The notes under the pieces: generated by a model
Database searches by the model: none
Seen by the model: only the letters and a program-made list of their open reading frames with translations
Told to the model about the DNA's origin: nothing
Assembly: GCA_030684395.1 (NCBI GenBank)
Contig: JAUXTT010000036.1
Coordinates: 62,001-126,000, forward strand
Direction of reading: 5' to 3'
Length of the DNA stretch: 64,000 nt
Source: Bacteroidota bacterium
GTDB lineage: Bacteria; Bacteroidota; Bacteroidia; B-17B0; Aurantibacillaceae
Position numbers and translations under genes: made by a program
Shown here: piece by piece, positions 54,249 through 63,399 of the stretch
Layout of the letters: every line of letters begins with the position of its first letter
How positions within the stretch are numbered: the stretch's first letter is position 1

Positions 54249-54324
54249 GGATATATTTTTATATTTAGAAGTAAAGATAACTAATTTTCCTGCGAATTCT
54301 ATCGATTAAAGGCTAAAAAAGTCA

Positions 54325-54351
54325 CAAAAAAAGTCCCGGTTGCCCGGGACT
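54325..54351 (-). terminator. Terminator after paralog B
   Basis: On the minus strand AGTCCCGG and CCGGGACT form an 8-bp stem (54332-54339 with 54344-54351), followed by a T-run (complement of 54325-54331). Nearly the same hairpin follows paralog C at 56125. Confidence 0.85.
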
Positions 54352-54378
54352 CTCTTTTTAATAAATATCTGAAAACGA

Positions 54379-56055
54379 TTATTTGTTGATTACAACACGT
54401 TTGCTGATAGTTTGCGTACCTGATTTTACTTTTACAATGTAAGAACCAGCAGCTAAGTTAGAAAGATCAACAGAGTTGTTTCCTTTTACTAAGTTGTTAG
54501 AGTATACGTTTTCTCCAATGATGCTATAAACCTCTACAGAAGAGTTATTTTCGAAAGCACGGATAGAGAAAATACCATTATTAGGGTTAGGGAAAACAGA
54601 GATAGCTTCAACAGCAGCGTTTTCTTTAACTCCGATTGGAGTAACTTTCGAAATATTGATATTGTCGTAACGAACATTGATTCCGTTTGTACCAGCAACA
54701 ACTGCACCAGTAGCACCTAAAGCAAAATAACGCGTTTCAGTAGCGGTAGCAGTATAATCAACTGAATCTTTAATCCAGGCAGCATACGGAGTAATTTGAG
54801 TGTAAGGCTGTAATATAGTTGTCATTGCAGCAGGATCATTTGCTAAACCTGTAAATACACCAGTTTGTCCGTTATTAGCAGCAGCTGTACCGTTGATACG
54901 TTTCCAGAAAGTAATACGGTAGATATCACCCAAAGTAACATCAACGCAAGGTAAAATCACCATTGCTTCGTGAGCACCAACAGTAGCAGTGTTAGGAACT
55001 GTATAGAATAATGCCTGTGCACCTGATTGGAATGTTATCTGAGATGGTCCGAAGATGTACCCATCACCAGATACATAAGCCATGTTTAAACTGTTATATT
55101 CATAACCTGCTTCACAACCATTTGAATAAACTGTTGTAGCAAGATCAGTTGGCAATGCATTGTTGAATGTTAAACTAGCAGTATCATTTGTCAAATCTAT
55201 ATCAGAAGCAACACCCACATAAGCAACAATTGTATAATCTGTAGCTGCATTGAAATCATAAGCTGGTAAATAACCAACATACGCAGAATCACCAGGAGCT
55301 AAAGTAGAAACAACAAATGGAGTTTGAGCAACACCATTTACAGTACAAGCAACTGAAATATTAGTTTCAGTTGTAGTACCTAAGTTCTTAATTTGACCAA
55401 CAATTGAATCTAATCCATAAGAACAAGTATTCAATGAAGTTAAATTGTAAGGTTGAACAAATGTTGTTCTTAAATTAACAACAGACGCTCCGGCTTCGTA
55501 AATAGTAAATGTAGCACCCATTTGATCACCAGGAGTTGCGCCGTAACCATCACCTGAAAGGTCATAATTTGCGATTAAATTACCAGTTGTTCCCGGAGCA
55601 ATAGTAGCTTCTACAACAAATGTAATACCTGTTGAAGAAAAAATTCCGCCATACTGATCATTGTTGTCAGCACCCCAGGAAATTAGTTGTCCTACAGGAG
55701 CATTTAACGCTTCTAATCCACCACCTGCATCTTCAGTGTTAGGGAAAGGGTTAGAAGTATTACCAGCACCTGTTGGAGTAATCCCGGCAGGAAAGGTAAT
55801 TGCCATATAATCACCATACTCAGCGTCAGTATTTGACATTGTAAAAGTAAAACTCAGATCCATAGTTGATCCAGCTACGTATTGAGTATTACACACAATA
55901 GTACTAGCAACCTGAGTAACTGAATTCGGTCCTGCAATAGTTTTTTCAGTTGCAGAAGTTCTTTTTTTAAGCGGGTTCTTAACTTTCACTGTTGTTTGAG
56001 CATTAACTGCCAAAGTAAACATTGAAGCGAAACCTAATAAGTAGATTTTTTTCAT
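54379..56055 (-). CDS. Type IX-secreted adhesin-like protein, paralog B (mosaic)
   Basis: The 558-residue protein starts at ATG 56055 (MKKIYLLGFASMFTLAVNAQ); the frame runs 21 codons further but without a signal. Residues about 1-190 match paralog C almost residue for residue (FSSTGITFVVEATIAPGTTG; SGDGYGATPGDQ). The later adhesin-like domain matches paralog A (GDIYRITFWKRINGT; IKDSVDYTATATET; KVTPIGVKEN). The type IX sorting tail (residues about 485-558) matches C. It therefore looks assembled from neighbours by recombination. It is a surface or secreted protein, probably for adhesion. Confidence 0.87.
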   Translation of the reverse strand: MKKIYLLGFASMFTLAVNAQTTVKVKNPLKKRTSATEKTIAGPNSVTQVASTIVCNTQYVAGSTMDLSFTFTMSNTDAEYGDYMAITFPAGITPTGAGNTSNPFPNTEDAGGGLEALNAPVGQLISWGADNNDQYGGIFSSTGITFVVEATIAPGTTGNLIANYDLSGDGYGATPGDQMGATFTIYEAGASVVNLRTTFVQPYNLTSLNTCSYGLDSIVGQIKNLGTTTETNISVACTVNGVAQTPFVVSTLAPGDSAYVGYLPAYDFNAATDYTIVAYVGVASDIDLTNDTASLTFNNALPTDLATTVYSNGCEAGYEYNSLNMAYVSGDGYIFGPSQITFQSGAQALFYTVPNTATVGAHEAMVILPCVDVTLGDIYRITFWKRINGTAAANNGQTGVFTGLANDPAAMTTILQPYTQITPYAAWIKDSVDYTATATETRYFALGATGAVVAGTNGINVRYDNINISKVTPIGVKENAAVEAISVFPNPNNGIFSIRAFENNSSVEVYSIIGENVYSNNLVKGNNSVDLSNLAAGSYIVKVKSGTQTISKRVVINK

Positions 56056-56078
56056 GTATATAATTTTATTATTTGTAG

Positions 56079-56086
56079 CAAAAATA
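56079..56086 (-). promoter_or_regulatory. Putative -7 promoter box of paralog B (TATTTTTG)
   Basis: On the minus strand TATTTTTG lies 23 bases before the ATG at 56055, after a GGAAAATTTG stretch. Paralog A has a related GGAAAATTAG...TATCTTTA upstream of its start, so the promoter regions seem to be duplicated with the genes. Confidence 0.4.
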
Positions 56087-56116
56087 ACAAATTTTCCGTC
56101 AAATTCATTCAATTGC

Positions 56117-56144
56117 AAAAAAAAAGTCCCGATTGCTCGGGACT
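56117..56144 (-). terminator. Terminator after paralog C
   Basis: On the minus strand AGTCCCGA and TCGGGACT pair (56125-56132 with 56137-56144), followed by a T-run (complement of 56117-56124). It lies 25 bases after the stop of paralog C. Confidence 0.85.
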
Positions 56145-56169
56145 CTCTTTTATAAATATCTGAAAACGA

Positions 56170-57912
56170 TTATTTGTTGATTACAACACGTTTGCTGATA
56201 GTTTGTGTAGCTGATTTTACTTTTACAATGTATGAACCAGCAGCTAAGCCAGAAAGGTCAACTGAGTTGTTTCCTTTTACTAAGTTGTTAGAGTATACGT
56301 TTTCTCCAATAATGCTGTAAACCTCTACAGAAGAGTTATTTTCGTTCGCTTTAACGGTAAACACACCATTGTTTGGGTTAGGGAAAATAGAGATTGCGTC
56401 CATTTTCAGGTTCTCCTTAATAGAAACCGGAGAGTAAGTTAAGTTAATATCATCAAAAATTGTAGCTGAAGATCCGGTTGCAGATACAGCATGGAATCCA
56501 ATATAGTATGTTCCAGTAGTTGCAGGTACAATTGAATAGTTATACTGATAGTATATAGTATCAGCTGGTAAAGCCATTGGATTAGCGCTTACTAAATTTG
56601 TCATACCTGCAACATCTGCAGAAGTTCCATAATAAACTGACATATCAGCAACTGAAGCTAAATCATAATACTTCATCCAGAAAGAAAGATCATAAGTGTT
56701 ACCACCAACAAGATCAATACAACCTGTTATAGCCCAATCATCGTCTCCAGCTGTACCAAACTTCACAAGGTTTTGAGCACCTGTGTGTACAAATTGGTTA
56801 AACACAGACCAGTTAGCCATGTTTGTTGCAGGGAAACTCCAGGCAGCAAATAAAGCATCATCAGCAGGAGATTCGAAGCCCATTGTGTAAGGAGCTGCTG
56901 TCGCATCAAAAGAAGTGAAATGAGTGATTGTATAGTTTGCAGCAGCATCATCACTTGCGTTTGCATCACCTGAACCAACATAAGAAACAGAAGCGTCTAG
57001 GCTATATGCCCCAGGAGTGCTAAAATCAACAGGAGTAAGATCTAAGATAATAACTGTATCGCCGGGAGCAATAGTAGCAACCGGATTACCTGCTAGATCA
57101 GAAACATTAGTAGCAGCAACAGTAGTAGTTGAAGCATTAACAACGTATGATAAAGAATCACCCGGTGTACCTACAGTAATAGTAGAAGAACCATTGTTAG
57201 TTGCCACAACTACCACATAACCGTCAACTAATCCACAACCACTTGTTATCAAAGAACCGCTCATTGCATAAAAACCTGCCTGAATAACAGCCATATTAAC
57301 CGGTTGTTGTTCGTTGATTGCAAAAGTAGTAGCTCCTTGATCGCCGGGAGTAGCACCATATCCATCACCCGAAAGCGTATAAGAAGCATTTAAAGCTCCT
57401 GTTGTACCGGGCGCAACTGTAACCTCAACAACAAATGTAATACCTGTTGAAGAAAAAATTCCACCATATTGATCATTGTTGTCTACACCCCATGAAATAT
57501 CCTGTCCTATTGGTGCATTCAATGCTTCTAATCCACCACCTGCATCTTCTGTGTTAGGGAATGGATCGGAAGTATTACCTAAACCTGTTGGAGTAATTCC
57601 TGCAGGAAATGTAATAGTTAACAAATCACCGTATTCTGCATCAGTATTTGTCATAGTAAATGTGAAACTTAGATCCATAGTTGTTCCTGCAACATAAGGA
57701 GTGTTGCAAACTATAGTACTTGCAACTTGCTGAACAGAATTTGGTCCACCAACATTCTTTGCAGTACTTGCTTTTACACCTTTTACAGGCTTATTCAATG
57801 TTGTACCGGTTGTTGTGCTCTTTTTTAGAGGGTTTTTAACTTTCATTGTTGTTTGAGCATTTACTGCCAAAGCAAACATTGAAGCGAAACCTAATAAGTA
57901 GATTTTTTTCAT
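56170..57912 (-). CDS. Type IX-secreted adhesin-like protein, paralog C
   Basis: The 580-residue protein has a signal peptide (MKKIYLLGFASMFALAVNAQ), an N-terminal domain shared with paralog B (residues about 55-210), a central region with CARDB-like beta repeats (GSSTITVGTPGDSLSYVV; STPGAYSLDASVSYVGSG), a cleaved-adhesin-like domain (MGFESPADDALFAAWSFP; GNTYDLSFWMKYYDL), and the type IX tail (SIFPNPNNGVFTVKAN; VDLSGLAAGSYIVKVKS). It should be secreted through the type IX pathway. It is transcribed from its own well-formed promoter. Confidence 0.87.
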   Translation of the reverse strand: MKKIYLLGFASMFALAVNAQTTMKVKNPLKKSTTTGTTLNKPVKGVKASTAKNVGGPNSVQQVASTIVCNTPYVAGTTMDLSFTFTMTNTDAEYGDLLTITFPAGITPTGLGNTSDPFPNTEDAGGGLEALNAPIGQDISWGVDNNDQYGGIFSSTGITFVVEVTVAPGTTGALNASYTLSGDGYGATPGDQGATTFAINEQQPVNMAVIQAGFYAMSGSLITSGCGLVDGYVVVVATNNGSSTITVGTPGDSLSYVVNASTTTVAATNVSDLAGNPVATIAPGDTVIILDLTPVDFSTPGAYSLDASVSYVGSGDANASDDAAANYTITHFTSFDATAAPYTMGFESPADDALFAAWSFPATNMANWSVFNQFVHTGAQNLVKFGTAGDDDWAITGCIDLVGGNTYDLSFWMKYYDLASVADMSVYYGTSADVAGMTNLVSANPMALPADTIYYQYNYSIVPATTGTYYIGFHAVSATGSSATIFDDINLTYSPVSIKENLKMDAISIFPNPNNGVFTVKANENNSSVEVYSIIGENVYSNNLVKGNNSVDLSGLAAGSYIVKVKSATQTISKRVVINK

Positions 57913-57941
57913 TTTTTGTTTTTTTTTAAATTAGTAGGTGA

Positions 57942-57972
57942 CAAATATAAGAATTAATGATACCTCAATCAA
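57942..57972 (-). promoter_or_regulatory. Promoter of paralog C (TTG-N20-TATATTTG)
   Basis: On the minus strand TTG (complement of 57970-57972) is followed after exactly 20 bases by TATATTTG (complement of 57942-57949). This fits the Bacteroidota consensus well and lies 30 bases before the start codon. Confidence 0.7.
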
Positions 57973-58366
57973 ATATTTCATCTCCTTTATTGAATTACAT
58001 CTAATTGATTTTTAATTAGTTAAAAAATAAAACGTTTCCTTTTTTGTTAATTTTTTAATTTAGAATGTTTAGCATTCGTCGAAATAACTTCAATTTTCAG
58101 ATTTTTTTATATTACAAAGAGATGTTTTTATTGTTACGAATTTATTACTATTTACTTCTGCAGATCGAGTCGTAAATAAAACCGAATTGTTCTTATCATA
58201 AATTCTAACTTCATATTTATGAGATTTATATTTTCTATTCAATCTCCAGATACTTCATGAGCGAAGCAGGAAATTTCTCTTTTACTTGCAGAATAAAATT
58301 GCTTTTTTGGTTGTAGAATAAAGTGTAACATTTTGCATCCTTAACATAAGGAAACTCAAACATTAT
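57973..58366. other. Long AT-rich intergenic region with nothing recognised
   Basis: About 390 bases between the promoters of paralog C and the TsdA-like gene. I see runs of A and T and one short hairpin (GAATG...CATTC, 58063-58077). No coding frame with protein-like composition, RNA gene or known repeat was recognised. Confidence 0.5.
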
Positions 58367-58397
58367 TTGATTATAATTCAGCTTAGAACTATCTTTG
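58367..58397 (+). promoter_or_regulatory. Promoter of the TsdA-like gene (TTG-N20-TATCTTTG)
   Basis: TTG (58367-58369), 20 bases, then TATCTTTG (58390-58397). Both boxes and the spacing fit the Bacteroidota consensus. The start codon at 58433 is 35 bases downstream. Confidence 0.7.
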
Positions 58398-58432
58398 AGC
58401 TAAATTTAATAAACGTTGGATTTATCAGGAAG

Positions 58433-59446
58433 ATGAAAAAAATACTTTTCAGTATAAGTATACCTATACTATTATTCGCGTTGTTAGATTGCAGTTCCAA
58501 AGAAAATAAAACAAACAATAAGTTAGCAATTGTTAATATAAAAGATACCATTGTTGAAGATAAAATCTGGGTAGTGCCTGATACCAATGAAATTCCTAAC
58601 AATGATTTTGGTGACCTAGTAAGGTACGGTAGAGATCTTATTCTTAATACAGCTTATTATATAGGTCCGGAAGGAAAAGTAGGAAAATACCTGGGCAATA
58701 AAATGAACTGCACCAACTGTCATTTGGAAGCAGGAACAAAGCCTTACGCTTTTAATTACTTTAGTACACATGCCAGATATCCGCAATACCGGGCACGTGA
58801 AAATAAAGTGCTCACTTTAGCTGATAGAATTAATAATTGCATCGAACGTCCTCATATTGGAAAACATCTTCCGCTAAATAGCAAAGAAATTATTGCCATG
58901 CAATGTTATATGAAGTGGCTCTGCGAAAATGTACCGGTTAATGGTAATGTAAAAGGCGATGGTCCTTTAAAAGTAGAATACCCTGATAGAGCTGCTGAGC
59001 CTATAAAAGGTGAGTTGGTATATAAACGCGATTGCGCAGTTTGCCATGGAGCAAATGGTGAAGGAAAAATGAAAGCAGATAATGTTTGTTATGAATATCC
59101 CCCGTTATGGGGAAATGAAAGTTATCAGGCAGGAAGCAGTGTGCATCGTGTATTAAAGTTGGGAGTTTTTATTTATACCAATATGCCGAACAAAATTGCT
59201 ACTTATGACAAACCAAAATTAACTATTGAAGAAGCCTTTGATGTAAGCGCATTTATTAATGATGATGCAATTCATAAGAGGCCGCAACCTGTCACTAACA
59301 ACGATTATCCCAATGTAACAACAAAACCACTGGATTATGGCAATGGGCCCTACTTAGATTCCTTTCCGGTTAGTCAGCATAAATTTGGACCTTACAAACC
59401 AATTATCGAATATTACAAGAGCCTAGGAAAAGAGCCTAAATTTTAA
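58433..59446 (+). CDS. Di-heme cytochrome c lipoprotein, TsdA-like (thiosulfate dehydrogenase family)
   Basis: The 337-residue lipoprotein has a lipobox ending at Cys20 (FALLDC). Two c-type heme sites are CTNCH (93-97) and CAVCH (201-205). Between them DRINNCIERPHIGKHLPL contains Cys136, which aligns with the axial heme Cys of TsdA thiosulfate dehydrogenases by pattern. TsdA enzymes convert thiosulfate to tetrathionate or the reverse. The frame extends to 58367, but only the ATG at 58433 gives a lipoprotein signal, and the region before it is the promoter. The bshB1 gene follows 22 bases later. Confidence 0.87.
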   Translation: MKKILFSISIPILLFALLDCSSKENKTNNKLAIVNIKDTIVEDKIWVVPDTNEIPNNDFGDLVRYGRDLILNTAYYIGPEGKVGKYLGNKMNCTNCHLEAGTKPYAFNYFSTHARYPQYRARENKVLTLADRINNCIERPHIGKHLPLNSKEIIAMQCYMKWLCENVPVNGNVKGDGPLKVEYPDRAAEPIKGELVYKRDCAVCHGANGEGKMKADNVCYEYPPLWGNESYQAGSSVHRVLKLGVFIYTNMPNKIATYDKPKLTIEEAFDVSAFINDDAIHKRPQPVTNNDYPNVTTKPLDYGNGPYLDSFPVSQHKFGPYKPIIEYYKSLGKEPKF

Positions 59447-59468
59447 TAAACTTGCACAAACATAAAGC

Positions 59469-60188
59469 ATGCAAAAGTTAGATATACTTGCCATAGGTGT
59501 TCACCCCGACGATGTTGAATTATCATGCAGTGGAACATTACTAAAGCACATTGTTTTAGGAAAACATTGTGGTATTCTTGATCTTACAAGAGGTGAGTTG
59601 GGTACCAGAGGTAGCGCTGAGTTAAGAACTGCAGAAGCTAACAACTCTGCCATGTTGATGGGACTTGCAGTGAGAAAGCAATTGGATTTTAAAGATGGTT
59701 TTTTTCAAAACGAAGAAACTCACCTTAAGGAGATAATAAAAATCATAAGAGAATTTCGACCCGAAATCATTTTAGCAAATGCTGTTTCCGACAGGCATCC
59801 TGATCACGGAAGGGCTGCAAAACTGGTTTCAGATGCTTGTTTCTACTCCGGGTTAGTTAAAATAGAAACTGAATTTGACGGTCACAAACAGGAAGCATGG
59901 AGGCCAAAAGCAGTTTATCATTATATACAAGACAATTTTATTCATCCCGATTTTGTTATTGATGTAACCGAATTCGCCGACAAAAAACGTGAAGCAATTA
60001 TGTGTTTTTCTTCGCAATTTTTTGATCCTGATTCAAATGAACCACCAACACCTATTTCAGGCCCGGAATTTCTGGAAAGCCTTTTTGCAAAAATGAGTAC
60101 CTGGGGCAGAGCCATCGGAGTTAAATATGCAGAAGGTTTTACTGTAAATCGATATCCCGGGGTTAAGAACCTGTTTGATCTGCAGTAG
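59469..60188 (+). CDS. bshB1: Bacillithiol biosynthesis deacetylase BshB1
   Basis: The 239-residue zinc enzyme of the LmbE/PIG-L family has IGVHPDDVELSCSGTLL (metal ligands His and Asp-Asp), GELGTRGSAELR and SDRHPDHGRAAKLV. These are typical of the BshB1 step, which removes the acetyl group from GlcNAc-malate in bacillithiol synthesis. Bacteroidota commonly make bacillithiol. The other bsh genes are not in the window. It lies 22 bases after the TsdA-like gene. Confidence 0.92.
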   Translation: MQKLDILAIGVHPDDVELSCSGTLLKHIVLGKHCGILDLTRGELGTRGSAELRTAEANNSAMLMGLAVRKQLDFKDGFFQNEETHLKEIIKIIREFRPEIILANAVSDRHPDHGRAAKLVSDACFYSGLVKIETEFDGHKQEAWRPKAVYHYIQDNFIHPDFVIDVTEFADKKREAIMCFSSQFFDPDSNEPPTPISGPEFLESLFAKMSTWGRAIGVKYAEGFTVNRYPGVKNLFDLQ

Positions 60189-60274
60189 ATAGAACGCTGA
60201 TACTTATGATTTTTAAGATCTAGATCTTGTCGTTTAAAAAATAGTGTTAATCATATTAATCTGCGTCATCTCCG

Positions 60275-60306
60275 CCTGAATGAAAGAATTCATTCTTTCG
60301 GGCAGG
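60275..60306. repeat. Palindromic repeat GAAAGAAT-TC-ATTCTTTC before lnt
   Basis: A perfect 8-base stem (60282-60299) with outer CCTG/CAGG pairing, next to the common word ATCTGCGTCATC. It lies 30 bases before the lnt start and just upstream of the -7-like box TATTTTCG (60324-60331). Confidence 0.55.
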
Positions 60307-60335
60307 TGTGTTCCATTAAATTGTATTTTCGCAAC

Positions 60336-61943
60336 GTGAAAAAGATTCCTTCTATACCCCTTTCCATACTTGGTGCATTATTATTGAGCATGGCGTGGCA
60401 GAAATATTTTACTATTTTCATATTTGTCGCTTTTGTTCCCCTTTTATTTGTTGCAGATGAATTTGGATGGGATCAACCAAAAAAAAGAAAGGGACTCAAG
60501 AAATTCGGACTATTCTATCTCTCTTTTCTGATCTGGAATTTACTTACAACCTGGTGGGTTTACAATGCAAGTCCGGCAGCTGTGATGGCATGGACACTCA
60601 ATTCTTTATTTATGGTTTGGGCCTTGCGCTTAGCCTGGTGGACCAAAAAAAGATTTAATTCAGATGCTTCTTATTTTATTCTGGTTCCATTTTGGCTGGC
60701 ATTCGAATACCTGCATCAAAACTGGGACCTGAGTTGGACATGGCTCACCTTAGGTAATGCATTTGCCAATCAAAGTAATCTGGTTCAGTGGTATGAGATC
60801 ACCGGTACTTCAGGTGGAAGTGCCTGGATACTTGCGGTAAATATTTTAATTTTCTTATTGATCAAAAAAAGAATTGAATTAGGCAACTGGAATAAAAAAC
60901 TAAGCCTAAGCATTGTTCTTATCTTATTTATTCCAACATTTTTCTCGTACATAATTTATTATACCGTAGATGCACGCATAGCATCATCTAAACTCAAAGA
61001 GCAACGAATAGTTGTTGTTCAACCTAACATTGACCCTTATAATGAAAAGTTTTCTTCTGATCCTCAGGTTCAGATTGAAAAGACATTAAAACTTCTCAAT
61101 GAAAACATAAAGTCTTTAAATGAAGTTGACTACCTTGTTTTTCCGGAAACATTTCTTACAAGCAATATGTGGGAAAGTGAATTGCCTGATGTTTTTGAGA
61201 TACAGTATTTAAGAGAAAAACTCATTTCACAAAACAAGGATCTCAAGATAGTAAGCGGGGCAAATACTCTTAAATTGTACGAGCCCGGAGAGAAAAAAAC
61301 ACCTACTGCTCATAAGTTTACTCAGGAAGAAGGTTACTACGATTCTTATAATTCAGCCATACAAATTGATTCCACTAAAAACGTGCAGGTGTACCGAAAA
61401 TCCAAACTGGTTCCAGGTTCTGAGATCATGCCCTTTTTATGGCTTTTTAAACCTCTGGAAAAATATGCACTTGATTTGGGTGGAACAGTTGGAAGCTTGG
61501 GGCTTCAAAAAGAAAGATCTGTTTTCAAAACTAATGATTTAAATATTGCACCTATTATATGTTACGAAAGTGTATATCCCGAATACGTAACCGAATACGT
61601 TAAGAATGGAGCTAACCTGCTTTTCATTGTGACAAACGATGGTTGGTGGGGAGACACCCCCGGTTATCATCAACATTTAGTTTATGGGGCTTTAAGAGCA
61701 ATTGAAACCCGCAAACCCATTGCCCGTTCAGCTAATACCGGGACTTCCTGTTTTGTGAATGAAAAAGGTGAAGTTTACAATGCAACTTCCTGGTGGCAAC
61801 CTGCAATTATTAAAGCCACATTAAACCCAAATACTTATCAAACACTATTTGTAAAACTGGGTGATGTATTGGCAAAAGCATCGTTAATGCTGGCGGTTAT
61901 TCTTTTCATAATATCTCTTTATAAGCGTTTTGCTAAACGATAA
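60336..61943 (+). CDS. lnt: Apolipoprotein N-acyltransferase
   Basis: The 535-residue inner-membrane enzyme adds the third acyl chain to lipoproteins. About eight helices in the first 220 residues are followed by a nitrilase-like domain with the catalytic Glu in LVFPETFL, Lys in VYRKSKLVPGSE and Cys in PIICYESVYPE, and a last helix. The start is GTG at 60336 (VKKIPSIPLSILGALL); the frame runs to ATG 60306, but that is inside a palindromic repeat. A -7-like box precedes it. The many lipoproteins here agree with its role. Confidence 0.94.
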   Translation: MKKIPSIPLSILGALLLSMAWQKYFTIFIFVAFVPLLFVADEFGWDQPKKRKGLKKFGLFYLSFLIWNLLTTWWVYNASPAAVMAWTLNSLFMVWALRLAWWTKKRFNSDASYFILVPFWLAFEYLHQNWDLSWTWLTLGNAFANQSNLVQWYEITGTSGGSAWILAVNILIFLLIKKRIELGNWNKKLSLSIVLILFIPTFFSYIIYYTVDARIASSKLKEQRIVVVQPNIDPYNEKFSSDPQVQIEKTLKLLNENIKSLNEVDYLVFPETFLTSNMWESELPDVFEIQYLREKLISQNKDLKIVSGANTLKLYEPGEKKTPTAHKFTQEEGYYDSYNSAIQIDSTKNVQVYRKSKLVPGSEIMPFLWLFKPLEKYALDLGGTVGSLGLQKERSVFKTNDLNIAPIICYESVYPEYVTEYVKNGANLLFIVTNDGWWGDTPGYHQHLVYGALRAIETRKPIARSANTGTSCFVNEKGEVYNATSWWQPAIIKATLNPNTYQTLFVKLGDVLAKASLMLAVILFIISLYKRFAKR

Positions 61944-61957
61944 AATACTTACCTTCG
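61930..61957 (+). promoter_or_regulatory. Putative lpdA promoter (TTG-N17-TACCTTCG)
   Basis: TTG (61930-61932) and TACCTTCG (61950-61957, one mismatch to TAnnTTTG) are 17 bases apart, in the end of lnt. The lpdA start is 28 bases downstream. Confidence 0.4.
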
Positions 61958-61985
61958 CTATCGTTTATTTTTAACTCTTCAAACC

Positions 61986-63392
61986 ATGGAAAAATTTGAT
62001 GTTGCCGTTATCGGCTCAGGCCCCGGCGGATATGTTGCAGCTATTCGTTGCGCACAACTAGGTTTCAAAACCGCATTAATTGAAAAATACCCTAACCTTG
62101 GTGGAACCTGCTTAAATGTTGGTTGTATTCCATCAAAAGCATTATTAGATTCTTCTGAGCATTATCATAATGCAGCTCATTCATTTGCCGAACATGGTAT
62201 TGAAGTAAAATCTTTAAAAGTTGACCTGGCAAAAATGATCGAACGTAAACGCGGTGTTGTAAAAATGACCTGCGACGGGATCAACTTCTTAATGAAGAAA
62301 AATAAAATTACTGTTATTACAGGACACGGAAGTTTTACTTCCAAAAATACTATTGAAATAGCAAAAGCAGATGGTTCTAAAGAAACAATTGAATCTGCAA
62401 AAATAATTATAGCTACTGGTTCTAAGCCTTCTTCTTTACCTGGAATTGAGATCGACAAAAAACGTGTGATCACTTCTACAGAAGCATTAGAGTTAAAAGA
62501 AGTTCCTAAACATTTGATTGTTATAGGAGGTGGTGTTATTGGTTTAGAATTAGGTTCTGTGTATGCACGTTTGGGATCAAAAGTATCTGTTGTAGAATAT
62601 ATGGATGGTTTAGTTGCAAGCATGGACAAAGGTTTAGGAAAAGAGCTGACCCGTGTATTGAAAAAAGATCTTGGGTTCGAATATTACTTCAATCATAAAG
62701 TAACCGGTGCTGTTGCAAAGGGAAAAGAAGCGATTGTAACTGCTGAAAACAAAGCCGGAGAAAAAGTTGAATTAAAAGGTGATTATGTTTTAGTTGCTGT
62801 TGGAAGAAAACCATACACAGATAATTTAGGATTGGATAAAGCCGGAGTAAAAGTAGATGCCCGTGGCAAGGTTGAAGTGGATGACCATTTGAAAACAAAC
62901 ATAGATGGCATTTATGCAATTGGTGATGTAATAAAAGGAGCAATGCTCGCTCACAAAGCTGAAGAAGAAGGTGTGTTTGTTGCTGAGCAATTAGCAGGGC
63001 AAAAACCTCATATTGATTACAACTTAATTCCCGGTGTAGTTTATACATGGCCCGAAGTTGCTTCTGTTGGTTTAACAGAAGAACAATTAAAAGAGCAGGG
63101 AAGAAAATACAAAGCAGGTTCTTTCCCTTTCAAAGCAAGCGGAAGAGCTCGTGCTTCAATGGATACAGATGGGTTCATAAAAGTACTGGCCGACGAAGCT
63201 ACTGATGAGGTATTAGGCGTGCATATGATAGGGCCACGTGTTGCGGATGTGATTATGGAAGCCGTGGTTGCGATGGAATTCAGAGCAAGTGCTGAAGATA
63301 TTGCCCGTATTTGTCATGCTCACCCTACGTTTACTGAGAGTTTGAAAGAAGCTGCTTTGGATGCGACTGCGAAAAGATCGATACATATATAA
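61986..63392 (+). CDS. lpdA: Dihydrolipoyl dehydrogenase
   Basis: The 468-residue flavoprotein is the E3 component of 2-oxoacid dehydrogenase complexes and possibly glycine cleavage. The FAD site is VAVIGSGPGGYVAAIRCAQL, the redox disulfide is Cys42/Cys47 in GGTCLNVGCIPSKAL, the NAD site is VIGGGVIGLELGSVYARLGS, and the C-terminal His-Glu pair is in CHAHPTFTESLKEAAL. Length and motifs are complete. It is alone on the plus strand, with no other complex genes nearby. The GxxExxY element begins 8 bases after the stop. Confidence 0.97.
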   Translation: MEKFDVAVIGSGPGGYVAAIRCAQLGFKTALIEKYPNLGGTCLNVGCIPSKALLDSSEHYHNAAHSFAEHGIEVKSLKVDLAKMIERKRGVVKMTCDGINFLMKKNKITVITGHGSFTSKNTIEIAKADGSKETIESAKIIIATGSKPSSLPGIEIDKKRVITSTEALELKEVPKHLIVIGGGVIGLELGSVYARLGSKVSVVEYMDGLVASMDKGLGKELTRVLKKDLGFEYYFNHKVTGAVAKGKEAIVTAENKAGEKVELKGDYVLVAVGRKPYTDNLGLDKAGVKVDARGKVEVDDHLKTNIDGIYAIGDVIKGAMLAHKAEEEGVFVAEQLAGQKPHIDYNLIPGVVYTWPEVASVGLTEEQLKEQGRKYKAGSFPFKASGRARASMDTDGFIKVLADEATDEVLGVHMIGPRVADVIMEAVVAMEFRASAEDIARICHAHPTFTESLKEAALDATAKRSIHI

Positions 63393-63399
63393 TTCATTC

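Noticed and set aside
57913-58432. Search for a small RNA or riboswitch in the longest gap
   Set aside because: Only AT-rich sequence, two promoters and one weak hairpin were seen; nothing resembles a known riboswitch.
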